From Paraburkholderia silvatlantica (GTDB lineage: Bacteria; Pseudomonadota; Gammaproteobacteria; Burkholderiales; Burkholderiaceae): a stretch of DNA of 64,000 nt. Below the pieces are notes generated by a model, which was given only the letters and a program-made list of their open reading frames with translations, was not told the origin of the DNA and made no database searches. Shown here piece by piece: positions 7,744 through 16,177 of this stretch (its first letter is position 1; every line of letters starts with the position of its first letter). The position numbers and the translations under genes were made by a program. The DNA lies in the NCBI RefSeq assembly GCF_003096715.1, contig NZ_QEOL01000001.1:248001-312000 (forward strand). Direction: 5' to 3'.

Positions 7744-8781
7744 TTACCCCAGTACGTTGGTGTAAACAGCCGCGGCGAAGCGCTGCGGATCGGTGGTCGG
7801 CTTCAGCACGCCCGCGCGCTTGAAGTCTTCGGCGAAATAGGCGATCTCCTGCTGAAGGTCGACGTTGGTCGGATGATGGTCGTAGGTGAGCGACGCGTAG
7901 AGCTTCACGAGGTCGTCTTCCGCGAACTTCGGCGTGTACTTCGCGAACGACTTCGCAGCTTCGCGCGGGTTCTCGCGCGAGAAATCGGTGGCTTGAATCA
8001 GCGCGCGCGCGAGCGACGCGGCAGTGGCGCGATCGCTGCGCAAGAGCGACCCGCGCGCGGCGATCACGCAGCACACCTTGTGCGCGTACTCGTCGGAGAG
8101 GTTGCTTGCGAGATGCGTGTAAGCGCCCGGACGTTGCCGCTCCAGCAGATAGAGATTCGGGTCGCCGTCGGCGATGGCCTGGATCTCGCCCTTTTGCACG
8201 GCGACGTCGAGCAGGTCGGCGGGATACTGGCGCCAGCTCACGTCGCGGTCGGGGTCGATGCCGTGCTTGAGCAGCAGGATCGCGAAGAAGTTCTTGCCGG
8301 GCGAGGCGAGGTCGCTCACGCCCACGGTCTTGCCCTTGAGCGAGGCGAGCGAGGTCACGCCCGCCGCGCTCGCGCCGATCAGCCGCACGCAGCCCCCGTG
8401 CACGCTGCTGATGATCTTGACGTCGAAGCCTGTCTCCAGCGGCTTGAGCCAGCGGTGGATCATGCCCACGGCGGCGTCCGCCTTGCCGGCGGAAAGCGTT
8501 TGCAGAAGCTGGTCGTTCGATCCCGCATAACTCACGAGGTCGACCTTCAGGCCGTTCTTTTCGAAGAAGCCCTGCTCCTGCGCGACGGCGACGGGCGTGA
8601 GGCAAAATCCGTTGGGCGCCCACGCGAAGGTGAAGGGCTTGAGCGGCGGCGCGGACCATGCCTTGCGGCCGAGCGTGAGCACTGGGGCGCTGAGCGCCGT
8701 GGCGCCTGCCGCGCGCAGCCATTTGCGGCGTTGCGCGTTCGGGGTGGTTGGGTTGCGGCTGGAACCGTGCATTGCGGCCAT
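7744..8781 (-). CDS. ABC transporter substrate-binding protein (NMT1/TauA-like)
   Basis: This 345-residue exported protein has a twin-arginine-like start (QRRKWLRAAG, residues 17-26) and a hydrophobic stretch ending near RKAWSA. The mature part starts FAWAPNGFCLTPVAVAQEQGFFEKNG and has the NMT1 pattern GSNDQLLQTLSAGKADAAVG, consistent with binding a small thiamine-precursor-, taurine- or sulfonate-like molecule. First gene of the four-gene operon SBP-permease-ATPase-cytochrome c. A repeat/palindrome cluster (8853-8890) lies 70-110 bases upstream. The ligand is unknown. Confidence 0.85.
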   Translation of the reverse strand: MAAMHGSSRNPTTPNAQRRKWLRAAGATALSAPVLTLGRKAWSAPPLKPFTFAWAPNGFCLTPVAVAQEQGFFEKNGLKVDLVSYAGSNDQLLQTLSAGKADAAVGMIHRWLKPLETGFDVKIISSVHGGCVRLIGASAAGVTSLASLKGKTVGVSDLASPGKNFFAILLLKHGIDPDRDVSWRQYPADLLDVAVQKGEIQAIADGDPNLYLLERQRPGAYTHLASNLSDEYAHKVCCVIAARGSLLRSDRATAASLARALIQATDFSRENPREAAKSFAKYTPKFAEDDLVKLYASLTYDHHPTNVDLQQEIAYFAEDFKRAGVLKPTTDPQRFAAAVYTNVLG

Positions 8782-8852
8782 GAATCGGTCTCCGTACGGA
8801 TCGAAGTGTGAATTTAGCTTGAAGTGAGAAGGGTTCGCATACGCACGGCGGC

Positions 8853-8890
8853 CTTATCAGGTCATATGCAATCCTTATCATAAGATGCAT
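8853..8890. promoter_or_regulatory. CTTATCA repeats and palindrome upstream of an importer operon
   Basis: CTTATCA occurs at 8853 and again at 8874, 21 bases apart. The second copy is half of the perfect 11-base palindrome CTTATcATAAG (8874-8884), flanked by ATGCA-type arms. This lies in the 307-base gap before the binding-protein gene starting at 8781 and looks like an operator for a dimeric regulator. The remainder of that gap holds no gene I can support. Confidence 0.4.
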
Positions 8891-9088
8891 GACTTGCGCC
8901 CCGATTTGCCAGCGGTGAAGCGATGCGAATGCATGCAGACGACATCGGGGATCAGCGTAATCCCGAATCCGTGCCGTCGGGAAATAATGATTTGCGCAAT
9001 CCATATCTGCTTTGCGTCGAATCGAACCGCGCTGCGAGCGAAACGAATTCCTGACGGCATCCGACGAGTGCCGCTGCGCCGTGTAAGC

Positions 9089-9847
9089 TCAGAAACCCGG
9101 CAGCGCCTGCGTGAGTGTGGAGACGAAGCGCGCCGTGCGTGCATCGCTTGGTCGCGAGAAGAGTTCGCGAGACGGCCCGGCTTCGACGATCGCGCCATCC
9201 TTGAGGAAAACAGCGTCGTGCGCGACGGAAGCCGCGAGCCGCAGGTCATGCGTCGCCATCAGCATGGTCGTGCCCTCCAGCGCGAGTTGCCTCAGCACCT
9301 CGACGACTTCGGCGGAGAGTTCGGGGTCGAGCGCCGAGGTCGGTTCGTCGCAGAGCAATACCTGGGGCGAGGGGGCGAGCGCGCGTGCAATGGCCACGCG
9401 CTGCTGCTGCCCGCCCGATAGCGTGGACGGCCACGCGTCGGCCTTCTGCGCGATTCCGACCTTCGCGAGGAGCGTGGCCGCGCGCTCGCGTGCGCGTTCC
9501 TTTTCCCATTTGAGGACCGTTAGCAATCCTTCCATGACGTTCTCGATGACACTGAGATGGGGGAATAGCTGGAAGTTCTGGAACACCATGCCGGTATGCC
9601 TTCGCACCGACGCGATTTCGCCGTGAGATAGCCGGCGACGCGGGCCGAATTCAAGACGGGCGTCGCCCACGCTCAATGCGCCCGAATCGGGGACCTCCAG
9701 CAAATTGATGCAGCGAAGGAGCGTGCTCTTGCCGCTGCCCGACGGTCCGATGAGCGCGGTGACGCTGCCGGACTTGAGCGTCAGGTCGATGGCCGCGAGA
9801 ACCTGATGCTCGCCGAACGACTTGTGGATTTGCTCGGTACGGATCAT
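9089..9847 (-). CDS. tcyN: L-cystine/polar amino acid ABC transporter ATP-binding protein
   Basis: This 252-residue ATPase belongs to the polar amino acid importer group (GlnQ/HisP/TcyN). Walker A is GPSGSGKST (34-42), the Q-loop lies in MVFQNFQLFPHLSVIENV, the signature is LSGGQQQRV and Walker B is VLLCDEPTSALDPEL, the hallmark of this group. The start at 9847 overlaps the permease stop by one base. Placement in a tcyJ-tcyL-tcyN order and the sulfur setting favour cystine; the ATPase alone would not distinguish cystine from other amino acids. Confidence 0.8.
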   Translation of the reverse strand: MIRTEQIHKSFGEHQVLAAIDLTLKSGSVTALIGPSGSGKSTLLRCINLLEVPDSGALSVGDARLEFGPRRRLSHGEIASVRRHTGMVFQNFQLFPHLSVIENVMEGLLTVLKWEKERARERAATLLAKVGIAQKADAWPSTLSGGQQQRVAIARALAPSPQVLLCDEPTSALDPELSAEVVEVLRQLALEGTTMLMATHDLRLAASVAHDAVFLKDGAIVEAGPSRELFSRPSDARTARFVSTLTQALPGF

Positions 9848-10524
9848 CAGCGCCCCGCCGAAAACAAGGCGTGGCGGCCGTAGCGCGCTTCGAGCCGGCC
9901 TTGCGCCTGAGACAGCACGGAGCTGAACACCAGGTAGATCAATGCCGCCTCGGTATAGAGAATCAGGGGTTCGTAAGTCACGGCCGCGATGCGTTGGGCG
10001 GCCTGGAAGATTTCTGGCACGGTCAGCACCGCCGCGAGGGAGGTGTCCTTCACGAGCGAGATGAACGAGTTCGAGAGGGCGGGCAATGCCACGCGGATCG
10101 CCTGCGGCAGAATTGCGCGGCGCAACGCCTGCGCGCGCGTCATGTTCATCGAATAGGCCGCTTCCCACTGCCCGCGCGGAATCGATTCGATCACGCCGCG
10201 AATGACTTCCGCGTTATAGGCGCCGACGTTGAGTGAAAAGCCCATGATCGCCGCCGTCAACGGATCGAGCACGATGCCCACGTTGGGCAATCCGTAGAAG
10301 ATGACGAACAGCTGCACGAGCAGCGGCGAGCCGCGAAAGAGCCAGATATAGAAGCGCACGGCGGCGACCGCCCATCGCTGCCCGAACAGGCGTATGAGCG
10401 CCGCGCAGAACGCAAGCACCATGCCGATTGCAAAGGAAGCCAGCGTGAGCGGGACGGTAAACACCAGTCCCGCGTAGAGCAGTGGCCACAACGATTGCGC
10501 CATCAGATGCAGCCATGCAGGCAT
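9847..10524 (-). CDS. tcyL: L-cystine/polar amino acid ABC transporter permease
   Basis: A 225-residue HisM/GlnP-type permease with about five hydrophobic segments. The motif NVGAYNAEVIRGVIESIPRG and the loop EAAYSMNMTRAQALRRAILPQA are characteristic of amino acid importer permeases. It is close in type to E. coli YecS/TcyL, which takes up L-cystine. It lies 13 bases after the binding-protein stop and overlaps the ATPase start. Confidence 0.82.
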   Translation of the reverse strand: MPAWLHLMAQSLWPLLYAGLVFTVPLTLASFAIGMVLAFCAALIRLFGQRWAVAAVRFYIWLFRGSPLLVQLFVIFYGLPNVGIVLDPLTAAIMGFSLNVGAYNAEVIRGVIESIPRGQWEAAYSMNMTRAQALRRAILPQAIRVALPALSNSFISLVKDTSLAAVLTVPEIFQAAQRIAAVTYEPLILYTEAALIYLVFSSVLSQAQGRLEARYGRHALFSAGR

Positions 10525-10537
10525 CGTTCAGTCCGCC

Positions 10538-11317
10538 TTATTGCGAAATGTCTTTGCCGAAGTACTTCCGGGAAATTTTGGCGTAGGTGCCGTCGGCCTT
10601 GATGTCCGCGAGCGCCTTGTCGATCGCCGCGAGCAGTTCGGGGTTGCCCTTGCGGATCAGCACGCCGGACTGGTCGTCGGCGGAAGAGGTATCCGTGGCT
10701 GCGATCTTGAGTTTGGCGTCGGGTTTGTGCTTCTGGAAGTCGAGGAACGACAGCGAGTCGTTCACGGTGGCGTCCACGCGGCCCGAGGTCAGCAGATCGA
10801 TCGATTCGTTGAAGCCCTGAACCGGCACAACCTCGGCGCCGTGCGACGCCGCGAGCCTGCCGAAGTTGCTGGTCAGCGTATTGGCCGATTTCTTGCCTTT
10901 GAGGTCGTCGAAGGAATGGATGGCCGTATTGTCCGAGCGCACGATCAGCACGGCACGCGTCGAGATATACGGCGCCGAAAAATCATACTTGACCTTGCGC
11001 GCGTCAGTGATCGAAACCTCATTGATCACCGCGTCATAGCGATTGACATCGAGGCCGGCGATCAGGCCGTCCCACTTGCCCTCGACGAATTGCGGCTTCA
11101 CGCCGAGCCGCTGTGCGATTGCCGTTGCGATGTCGACGTCGAAGCCCGTCAGCTTGCCTGTTTCGTCGTGGTAAGTGAAGGGTGCGTACGTGCCTTCTGT
11201 GCCGACACGAAACACCCCGGACGATTTGACTTGTGAGAGGTCATCGGCGGCAAGTGCGGGTGCGGCTGCAACGGCCGACAGGAGCGCGGCAACGAGAACG
11301 GAGCGGATGGCTTTCAT
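10538..11317 (-). CDS. tcyJ: L-cystine-binding periplasmic protein (FliY/TcyJ type)
   Basis: This 259-residue solute-binding protein (SBP_bac_3) has a Sec signal peptide cleaved near APALA-ADD (residue ~23). The mature start, VKSSGVFRVGTEGTYAPF followed by GKLTGFDVDIATAIAQRLG, and the WDGLIAGLDVNRYDAVINE segment closely follow the FliY/TcyA cystine-binding group. First gene of the three-gene operon. Cystine uptake fits with the encapsulated cysteine desulfurase and serine acetyltransferase encoded 10 kb away, but the two are not contiguous. Confidence 0.82.
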   Translation of the reverse strand: MKAIRSVLVAALLSAVAAAPALAADDLSQVKSSGVFRVGTEGTYAPFTYHDETGKLTGFDVDIATAIAQRLGVKPQFVEGKWDGLIAGLDVNRYDAVINEVSITDARKVKYDFSAPYISTRAVLIVRSDNTAIHSFDDLKGKKSANTLTSNFGRLAASHGAEVVPVQGFNESIDLLTSGRVDATVNDSLSFLDFQKHKPDAKLKIAATDTSSADDQSGVLIRKGNPELLAAIDKALADIKADGTYAKISRKYFGKDISQ

Positions 11318-11633
11318 GATCGAAAAGGAATAGTTAAAGATTCAGCAGCGTTGGCATCGAGGGAGAGCGGACAGATTCTACGAGGCGCGCGCGCGGCCGC
11401 AAAACAGACACATTCGCTATGCATATGCTGTAGCGGAATATCACGACGGATGTGTCGCCGCGGCGGATGGGGCGAGTTCTGTGCGGCGCGGGGTTGGCTG
11501 CGACGGGCAAGGCGGCGCAGCTTCGCGGCCTGCCGGCCGCAGCCACTGAATGGATGGTGCACGCGCCGACGATCGAAGGTGCAGTGCGCGCGTGCTGCTT
11601 GAGAGGCGGGGGAGGGCGCTGCGGTGCGCGTCC
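11318..11633. other. Intergenic region upstream of the cystine importer
   Basis: No gene is supported here. The part nearest the cystine operon contains an imperfect inverted repeat around 11412-11441 (ATTCGCTA ... TAGCGGAAT around a GCATATGC core) that could be an operator. The remainder is GC-rich, with only shadow frames. Confidence 0.4.
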
Positions 11634-12503
11634 TCAACGCGTGTCGTGGTCCGGAGCCCAGAACAGGAGCGCACGCAGTTCGATACTGCGTCGCGCAGCC
11701 GCATTCGAAGGACTGTCGGGATCCTCGAACGCGGTGTGCGCGGTTAGCCGCGCCGTGCCGTCCTCGAGCGAATCGTAGATCTTCAGCAAGAGCACCTCGT
11801 CGGGACGCAGACGGGGAAAGTAGTACCAGCGATGCTGTGGATTCGCGAGAAACGAATACGTCTCGCCGGTTTTGTCGCGGTAGACGAGGTCCGTCGGCAC
11901 GAGGTCGTCGGCCGCGATCGAGCGTGCATCGCAAAGCGCGAGCGGAAACTGCTCGACTACGCCGAGCGGCCGCCACAGATTGACGATGGCAAATCGATGC
12001 TGGAGTCGGCGCTCGGCTTCTTCGGCATCGAGGTGGTCGCGCACGCGGCGCGGTCCGGAGACGAAGGTTTGATCGTTGTGTACGCGCCGCACGGGCTCGC
12101 GAAGGGACGCGTTGGCGCGGGAACCGTTCGCGCTGTCACGCAGCGTGTGGTCGAAGATGACGACTTTCTCGGCCCCCGTGATGTCGCGCAGCAGCGCCTC
12201 GGCCTCGGGGCGGTAGACGAGGCGGATCAGGCTGTCGTCACTGAAGTCTTTCAAGGCGCTGCGGTGCGAAACCAGTTGAAAGCCATTCCGGTGGAGAGAG
12301 ATTTCGCCGGCTTCCGCAAGCGGGCGTGCGTTGTGGATCCTCACGCGGCGCGGGTCGGACGTGCCCGAGTTCCATGGCGTGCCGGCGGGCGGCTCGAACG
12401 TGTAGTTGACCGGCCGCGCGTCGCCCGGCGCGAGATAGTTGAGTTCTGCTTCGACGCCAGATGCCTGCGAAGTGGAAGGGGATGCCGAAAGCACGGTGCT
12501 CAT
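11634..12503 (-). CDS. CmcJ/NvfI-like oxygenase (AsaB-type hydroxylase/desaturase family)
   Basis: This 289-residue protein resembles the CmcJ/NvfI/AsaB family, often annotated as hydroxylase or methyltransferase-like and now linked to 2-oxoglutarate/Fe oxygenases. Family marks include VHND (141-144), NLWRPL (175-180) and the C-terminal block YDSLEDGTARLTAHTAFEDP (243-262). His142, Asp144 and His256 are plausible metal ligands, and Arg252 might bind the co-substrate. Last gene of the DszC-DszA-SDR-CmcJ operon, 12 bases after the SDR. An oxygenase here suggests a further oxidation or C-S/C-N cleavage step on the imported compound; the substrate is unknown. Confidence 0.7.
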   Translation of the reverse strand: MSTVLSASPSTSQASGVEAELNYLAPGDARPVNYTFEPPAGTPWNSGTSDPRRVRIHNARPLAEAGEISLHRNGFQLVSHRSALKDFSDDSLIRLVYRPEAEALLRDITGAEKVVIFDHTLRDSANGSRANASLREPVRRVHNDQTFVSGPRRVRDHLDAEEAERRLQHRFAIVNLWRPLGVVEQFPLALCDARSIAADDLVPTDLVYRDKTGETYSFLANPQHRWYYFPRLRPDEVLLLKIYDSLEDGTARLTAHTAFEDPDSPSNAAARRSIELRALLFWAPDHDTR

Positions 12504-12515
12504 AAGGGTTCCTGA

Positions 12516-13289
12516 TCAAAACGGTTCGCGCCACGGGCGCAGATCCAGTTCCTGTGTCCAGGCACTGCGGGCCTGGCGGTGCAACTGCCAGTAGTTCTCG
12601 GCGATCGCGTCGGGTTGCAGCAGTCCGTCCGCGCCTGCGCTTTGCGCGCGTTGCGGCGCGGCGCTGCGTAGCCGCTCGCCGTCGATGCCGCCGTCGATCA
12701 CAACGTGCGCCACATGCACGCCGCGCGGACCAAACTCGCGCGCAAGGCTTTGCGCAAGCGAGCGCAACCCTGCCTTCGCGGCAGCAAACGCCGCGAACGG
12801 AGGGCGGCCGCGCAGCGAGGCGGTCGCGCCGGTGAAGAGGAGGCTGCCGGCACCTGCGGGGTTGGTCGTCGCGTCGGGCGCGGCCAGCAGAAGCGGCAAC
12901 GCCGCACGCGCAAACACGAAGCCGCCGAGTACGTTGACGCGCCATGCGGACTCGAACTGCTCGATCCCGAGTTCGAGCGTCGGCGCGCGCACGGCGTTGC
13001 CCGCGTTGAAAATCGCGCTGCGCAGCGTTCCGTGGTGGTTCAGAAGCTGCGCGATACGCGCAAGATCCTGCTCGCTCGTCACGTCGCCGGCAGCGGCATG
13101 GGCGTGGCCGCCTTGTGCGCGTATTTCCGCCGCCACGGCTTCCACGCGCTGCGCGGTGCGCCCGGTGAGGACGACGGTGTAACCTTCGCGCGCGAACCGG
13201 CGCCCGAGCGCCGCACCGAGGCCCGCGCTCGCACCCACCCCGGCGATCCATGCGACCGGTGGCGAAGCAGAAGAGGAGATGTCGCTCAT
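12516..13289 (-). CDS. SDR-fold protein lacking the usual catalytic Tyr
   Basis: A short-chain dehydrogenase/reductase fold of 257 residues. The nucleotide loop is atypical (GVGASAGLG, 17-25) but NAG is present (FNAGNAV). In the active-site helix the Lys is present (AAAK, Lys172) while the Tyr four residues earlier is Phe168, and the expected Ser position is Ala. Classic SDR oxidoreduction is therefore doubtful. ATG codons at 13295 and 13289 are both possible; 13289 is better placed after GTGGA. It sits between DszA-like and CmcJ-like genes in one operon. Proteins with this GRPPFAAFAAAK pattern form a recurring SDR group of unclear role. Confidence 0.8.
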   Translation of the reverse strand: MSDISSSASPPVAWIAGVGASAGLGAALGRRFAREGYTVVLTGRTAQRVEAVAAEIRAQGGHAHAAAGDVTSEQDLARIAQLLNHHGTLRSAIFNAGNAVRAPTLELGIEQFESAWRVNVLGGFVFARAALPLLLAAPDATTNPAGAGSLLFTGATASLRGRPPFAAFAAAKAGLRSLAQSLAREFGPRGVHVAHVVIDGGIDGERLRSAAPQRAQSAGADGLLQPDAIAENYWQLHRQARSAWTQELDLRPWREPF

Positions 13290-13346
13290 GATCATTCCAC
13301 GCTAGTTGGCAAACACGTATTTGGAAAAGAATGAAACGTCATATGG

Positions 13347-14804
13347 TTATTCGAGCGGCAACGCGGCGGCCGCAGCATCCGGCGTTTGCACGGCGGCCGG
13401 TTCGCCGGCACGCGCCGCGAGGTCGCGCTTCACGCGCTCGATATCGCGAAAGCGTGCCGCGGGATGCTCGTCGGGCAACCGCGCGCCGGCGCCGAACAGC
13501 TTTTCGCGCAGCGTGCCGGGCGCATAGTCGCGTGGATACACGCCGCGCCGCTGCAACTCGGGGACGAGAAGGTTCACGATGTCCTCGAACGTCTCGTGCG
13601 CGACCGCGTAGGCCAGATTGAAGCCGTCTACGCCCGTTGCGTCGACCCACTCCTGAAGAATGTCGGCCACCGTCGCCGCGGAGCCCACGAACACCGGACC
13701 CATCCCGCCGATGCCGCCCCATTCCGCCAGCGTCTCGATCGTCCACGTCTTGTCGCCGCCGGAAAGATGATCGACCGCGGAGTGAATGGCGTTCGTCTGC
13801 ACGCGCTTCACGGTGTCGGTCGGCAGGTACTGGCCGAAGTCGATGCCGGTCCAGCCAGACATGAACACGAGCGAGCCGTCGTAAGAGACATGGCGCTGGT
13901 ACTCCTCGAAGCGGGCCAATGCCTTTGCGTCGGTCTCGCCGACGATCAGCGTGACGAGGTTATAGATCAACAGCTTGTGCGGATCGCGTCCGGCAAGCGC
14001 CGCCTGCCTGCGCACATCCGCTACGTAGTCGCGCAGCAGGGCCTGGGAGGGCGCGGCGACGAACACACATTCCGCATGCTGCGCGGCGAATGTCTTGCCT
14101 GGACCCGATGCGCCGGCCTGGAACAAGACAGGCGTGCGTTGCGGGGACGGCTCGCAAAGATGATAGCCTGGCACTTCGAAGTACTTACCCTTGTGACCGA
14201 TCTCGTGCACTTTCTCCGGATGCGTGAACACGCGCCTTTCGCGGTCGCGCACCACGGCGCCGTCCTCCCAGCTACCCTCGAACAGCTTGTAGAGCACTTC
14301 GACGTATTCGGTCGCGACTTCATAGCGGTCGTGGTGTTCGCGCAGGCCGCCTTGCCCTATGTTCTTCGCGCCGCTCTCGAGATACGACGTCACGATGTTC
14401 CAGGCAAGGCGCCCTTGCGTGTGGTGATCGGCGGTCGAGAGGCGGCGCGCGAACGTGTACGGGTGCTCGAAGCTCGTGGAGGCCGTGATGCCGATGCCAA
14501 GGTGCGACGTAACCATCGCAATGGGCGCGGCGAGCTGCAAGGGATCGTTCACCGGGATCTGTGCCGCCTGGTGAAGCGCGTGATAGTTGCTGCCCTTGTA
14601 GACGTCGTAGTAGCCGATCACGTCCGCGATGAAGATGGCGTCGAACACCCCGCGCTCGAGGATCTTCGCGAGATCGGTCCAATAGGCGAGGTCCTTGTAT
14701 TGCCAGGAGCGGTCGCGCGGATGCGTCCAGAGGCCCGGCGACTGATGCCCCACGCAGTTCATTTCAAAGGCGTTGAAGCGGATGGTCTTGCTCATGATGG
14801 TCAT
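13347..14804 (-). CDS. FMNH2-dependent monooxygenase, NtaA/SnaA/DszA family
   Basis: A 485-residue bacterial luciferase-fold monooxygenase. The N-terminus FNAFEMNCVGHQSPGLW followed by THPRDRSWQYKDL matches the DszA-like branch that cleaves C-S bonds in sulfones. Further family marks are TSFEHPYTFARRLSTADH, GRLAWNIVTSYLESGAKNIG and QAGASGPGKTFAAQHAE. It needs reduced flavin from a separate reductase, not seen in this operon. The start at 14804 overlaps the DszC-like stop by four bases with GGGAG upstream; the alternative ATG at 14795 has none. The last ~30 residues are Ala-rich. Substrate inferred only as an organosulfur compound. Confidence 0.85.
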   Translation of the reverse strand: MTIMSKTIRFNAFEMNCVGHQSPGLWTHPRDRSWQYKDLAYWTDLAKILERGVFDAIFIADVIGYYDVYKGSNYHALHQAAQIPVNDPLQLAAPIAMVTSHLGIGITASTSFEHPYTFARRLSTADHHTQGRLAWNIVTSYLESGAKNIGQGGLREHHDRYEVATEYVEVLYKLFEGSWEDGAVVRDRERRVFTHPEKVHEIGHKGKYFEVPGYHLCEPSPQRTPVLFQAGASGPGKTFAAQHAECVFVAAPSQALLRDYVADVRRQAALAGRDPHKLLIYNLVTLIVGETDAKALARFEEYQRHVSYDGSLVFMSGWTGIDFGQYLPTDTVKRVQTNAIHSAVDHLSGGDKTWTIETLAEWGGIGGMGPVFVGSAATVADILQEWVDATGVDGFNLAYAVAHETFEDIVNLLVPELQRRGVYPRDYAPGTLREKLFGAGARLPDEHPAARFRDIERVKRDLAARAGEPAAVQTPDAAAAALPLE

Positions 14805-16045
14805 TGGCTCCCGCGTTTCGGTCCGTTGCCGATGTGCCAGACAAAGGGCGGCTGAGTGCCGTTGATGATCCAGTCGCCCACGATCTTCGCCTTGTAGACG
14901 AGCGGATTGTGCGAAGACACGGCGCGTGCATTGCGCCAGTGCCGGTCCAGTGCGTGGTCTGCGCGGATGGCCGAGGCGCCGAGCGCGTCGAACAGATGCG
15001 TCGCGCCGCGCAGCGCGAATTCGGAGGCGACGAGCTGGCTCTGCGCCGAGGCGATCTCGGCTTCCACGTTGGCTGCGCGTTCGGCCTCGTCGTTGCCGCC
15101 AAAGTGTGCCTCGTACGCGCGCTGCACCGCCTGCGCGGCCTGCAACGTCACGGCCCGTGCGCCATAGGCCCACGACGCGATCTCGCCCACCACCTGCTGG
15201 ATCTGCACGTCGTCGCTCGCGAGCCCGGCATTGCCGTGGCTGTAAACGCGTTTGCGGCTGCGCACGAGCGCGGCGGCGTCGCGTTGCGCGGCTTGCGCAA
15301 TGCCCGCGAGCGTGGCGACGTGAAAGAGCTGATAGAACGCGGTCTGATACTTGAAGCGGCGGCTGAAGTCGACGACATTGCGCGCCTGCACCTCGGCGTC
15401 CCGGAACAGGGTGGTGCCGCTGCCTGTCGTCGTCTGGCCGAAGCCGTCCCAGTCGTCTTCGCGAATGACGCCGGGCTGGTGCACATTCACCGCGACGATG
15501 ACGTCGCTGCCGTCGTCTTCGCGCTGCGCGAAGACGTCGATCCAGTCGGCGTAGAGGCTGCCGGTGCTGTAATACTTCGCGCCGTTCAGCACGAAAGCGC
15601 CATCGCGGCGGCTCACCTTCGTGTTGATCTGCCCGAGCGCGACGTCGCCGGCTTCGGTCCACGCATTGCCAACCAGCTGCCCACCGACGAAACGATCGAA
15701 CCATGCCCGCTGGTCCTCGTCCGCCGGCGCGTTCAACCAGTCTTCGACGAAGGCGAAGTGGCCGCGCAGCGCCTGCGGCAGATTCGAATCGGCCGACGCC
15801 AGTTCGATGATCAGGCGGAACAGTTGTTCGATCGAGGCGCCCGCGCCACCGTAGCGGGCCGGCACGCGCACGGCCCCGAAACCCGCTTTCTTGAGCAGGG
15901 CAATCGCTTCATGCGGCAGGCTGCGTGCGCGGTCGCGCTCGACGGCGTCCCTGGCGATTTCCGCGAAGACGGGGAGGAACCGGGCGGCGAGCGCTTCGTA
16001 GTCGGCGCCGGTGGATAGTGTGTCGTCGGATCGCAATGAACTCAT
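14801..16045 (-). CDS. Acyl-CoA dehydrogenase-fold flavin monooxygenase, DszC/SfnC-like
   Basis: This 414-residue protein has the acyl-CoA dehydrogenase fold but the features of flavin-dependent oxygenases such as DszC: FVGGQLVGNAWTEAGD, LNGAKYYSTGSLYADW, DDWDGFGQTTTGSGTT and a C-terminal ALDRHWRNARAVSSHNPLVYK. It probably oxygenates sulfur using reduced flavin, with the coupled DszA-like enzyme acting next. The open frame continues to 16441, but MSSLRS at 16045 gives the family length. First gene of the four-gene minus-strand operon, divergent from the CUT2 importer. Confidence 0.82.
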   Translation of the reverse strand: MSSLRSDDTLSTGADYEALAARFLPVFAEIARDAVERDRARSLPHEAIALLKKAGFGAVRVPARYGGAGASIEQLFRLIIELASADSNLPQALRGHFAFVEDWLNAPADEDQRAWFDRFVGGQLVGNAWTEAGDVALGQINTKVSRRDGAFVLNGAKYYSTGSLYADWIDVFAQREDDGSDVIVAVNVHQPGVIREDDWDGFGQTTTGSGTTLFRDAEVQARNVVDFSRRFKYQTAFYQLFHVATLAGIAQAAQRDAAALVRSRKRVYSHGNAGLASDDVQIQQVVGEIASWAYGARAVTLQAAQAVQRAYEAHFGGNDEAERAANVEAEIASAQSQLVASEFALRGATHLFDALGASAIRADHALDRHWRNARAVSSHNPLVYKAKIVGDWIINGTQPPFVWHIGNGPKRGSQ

Positions 16046-16177
16046 GCTTTCGTTCCCGAATGAAGGATAACAACACTGCGCGAGGCAAGGGTCGCGTAGC
16101 CGTGTGGGGCTGCATGCGCTCCCGCCGGCGCGGGACTGAGAGGACGAGTATAGGAAGGCGTGTGACACCGCTCCAAT

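Noticed and set aside
8982..8998. GATTTGCGC element resembling part of the 57472 promoter block
   Set aside because: Only about nine bases match and the ATAAC/GTTAT ends are missing, so it is probably chance.
13347..15704. 785-codon frame suggesting a fused DszC-DszA protein
   Set aside because: The N-terminal half is an Arg-rich shadow of the DszC-like gene; the true gene starts at 14804 with a 4-base overlap.
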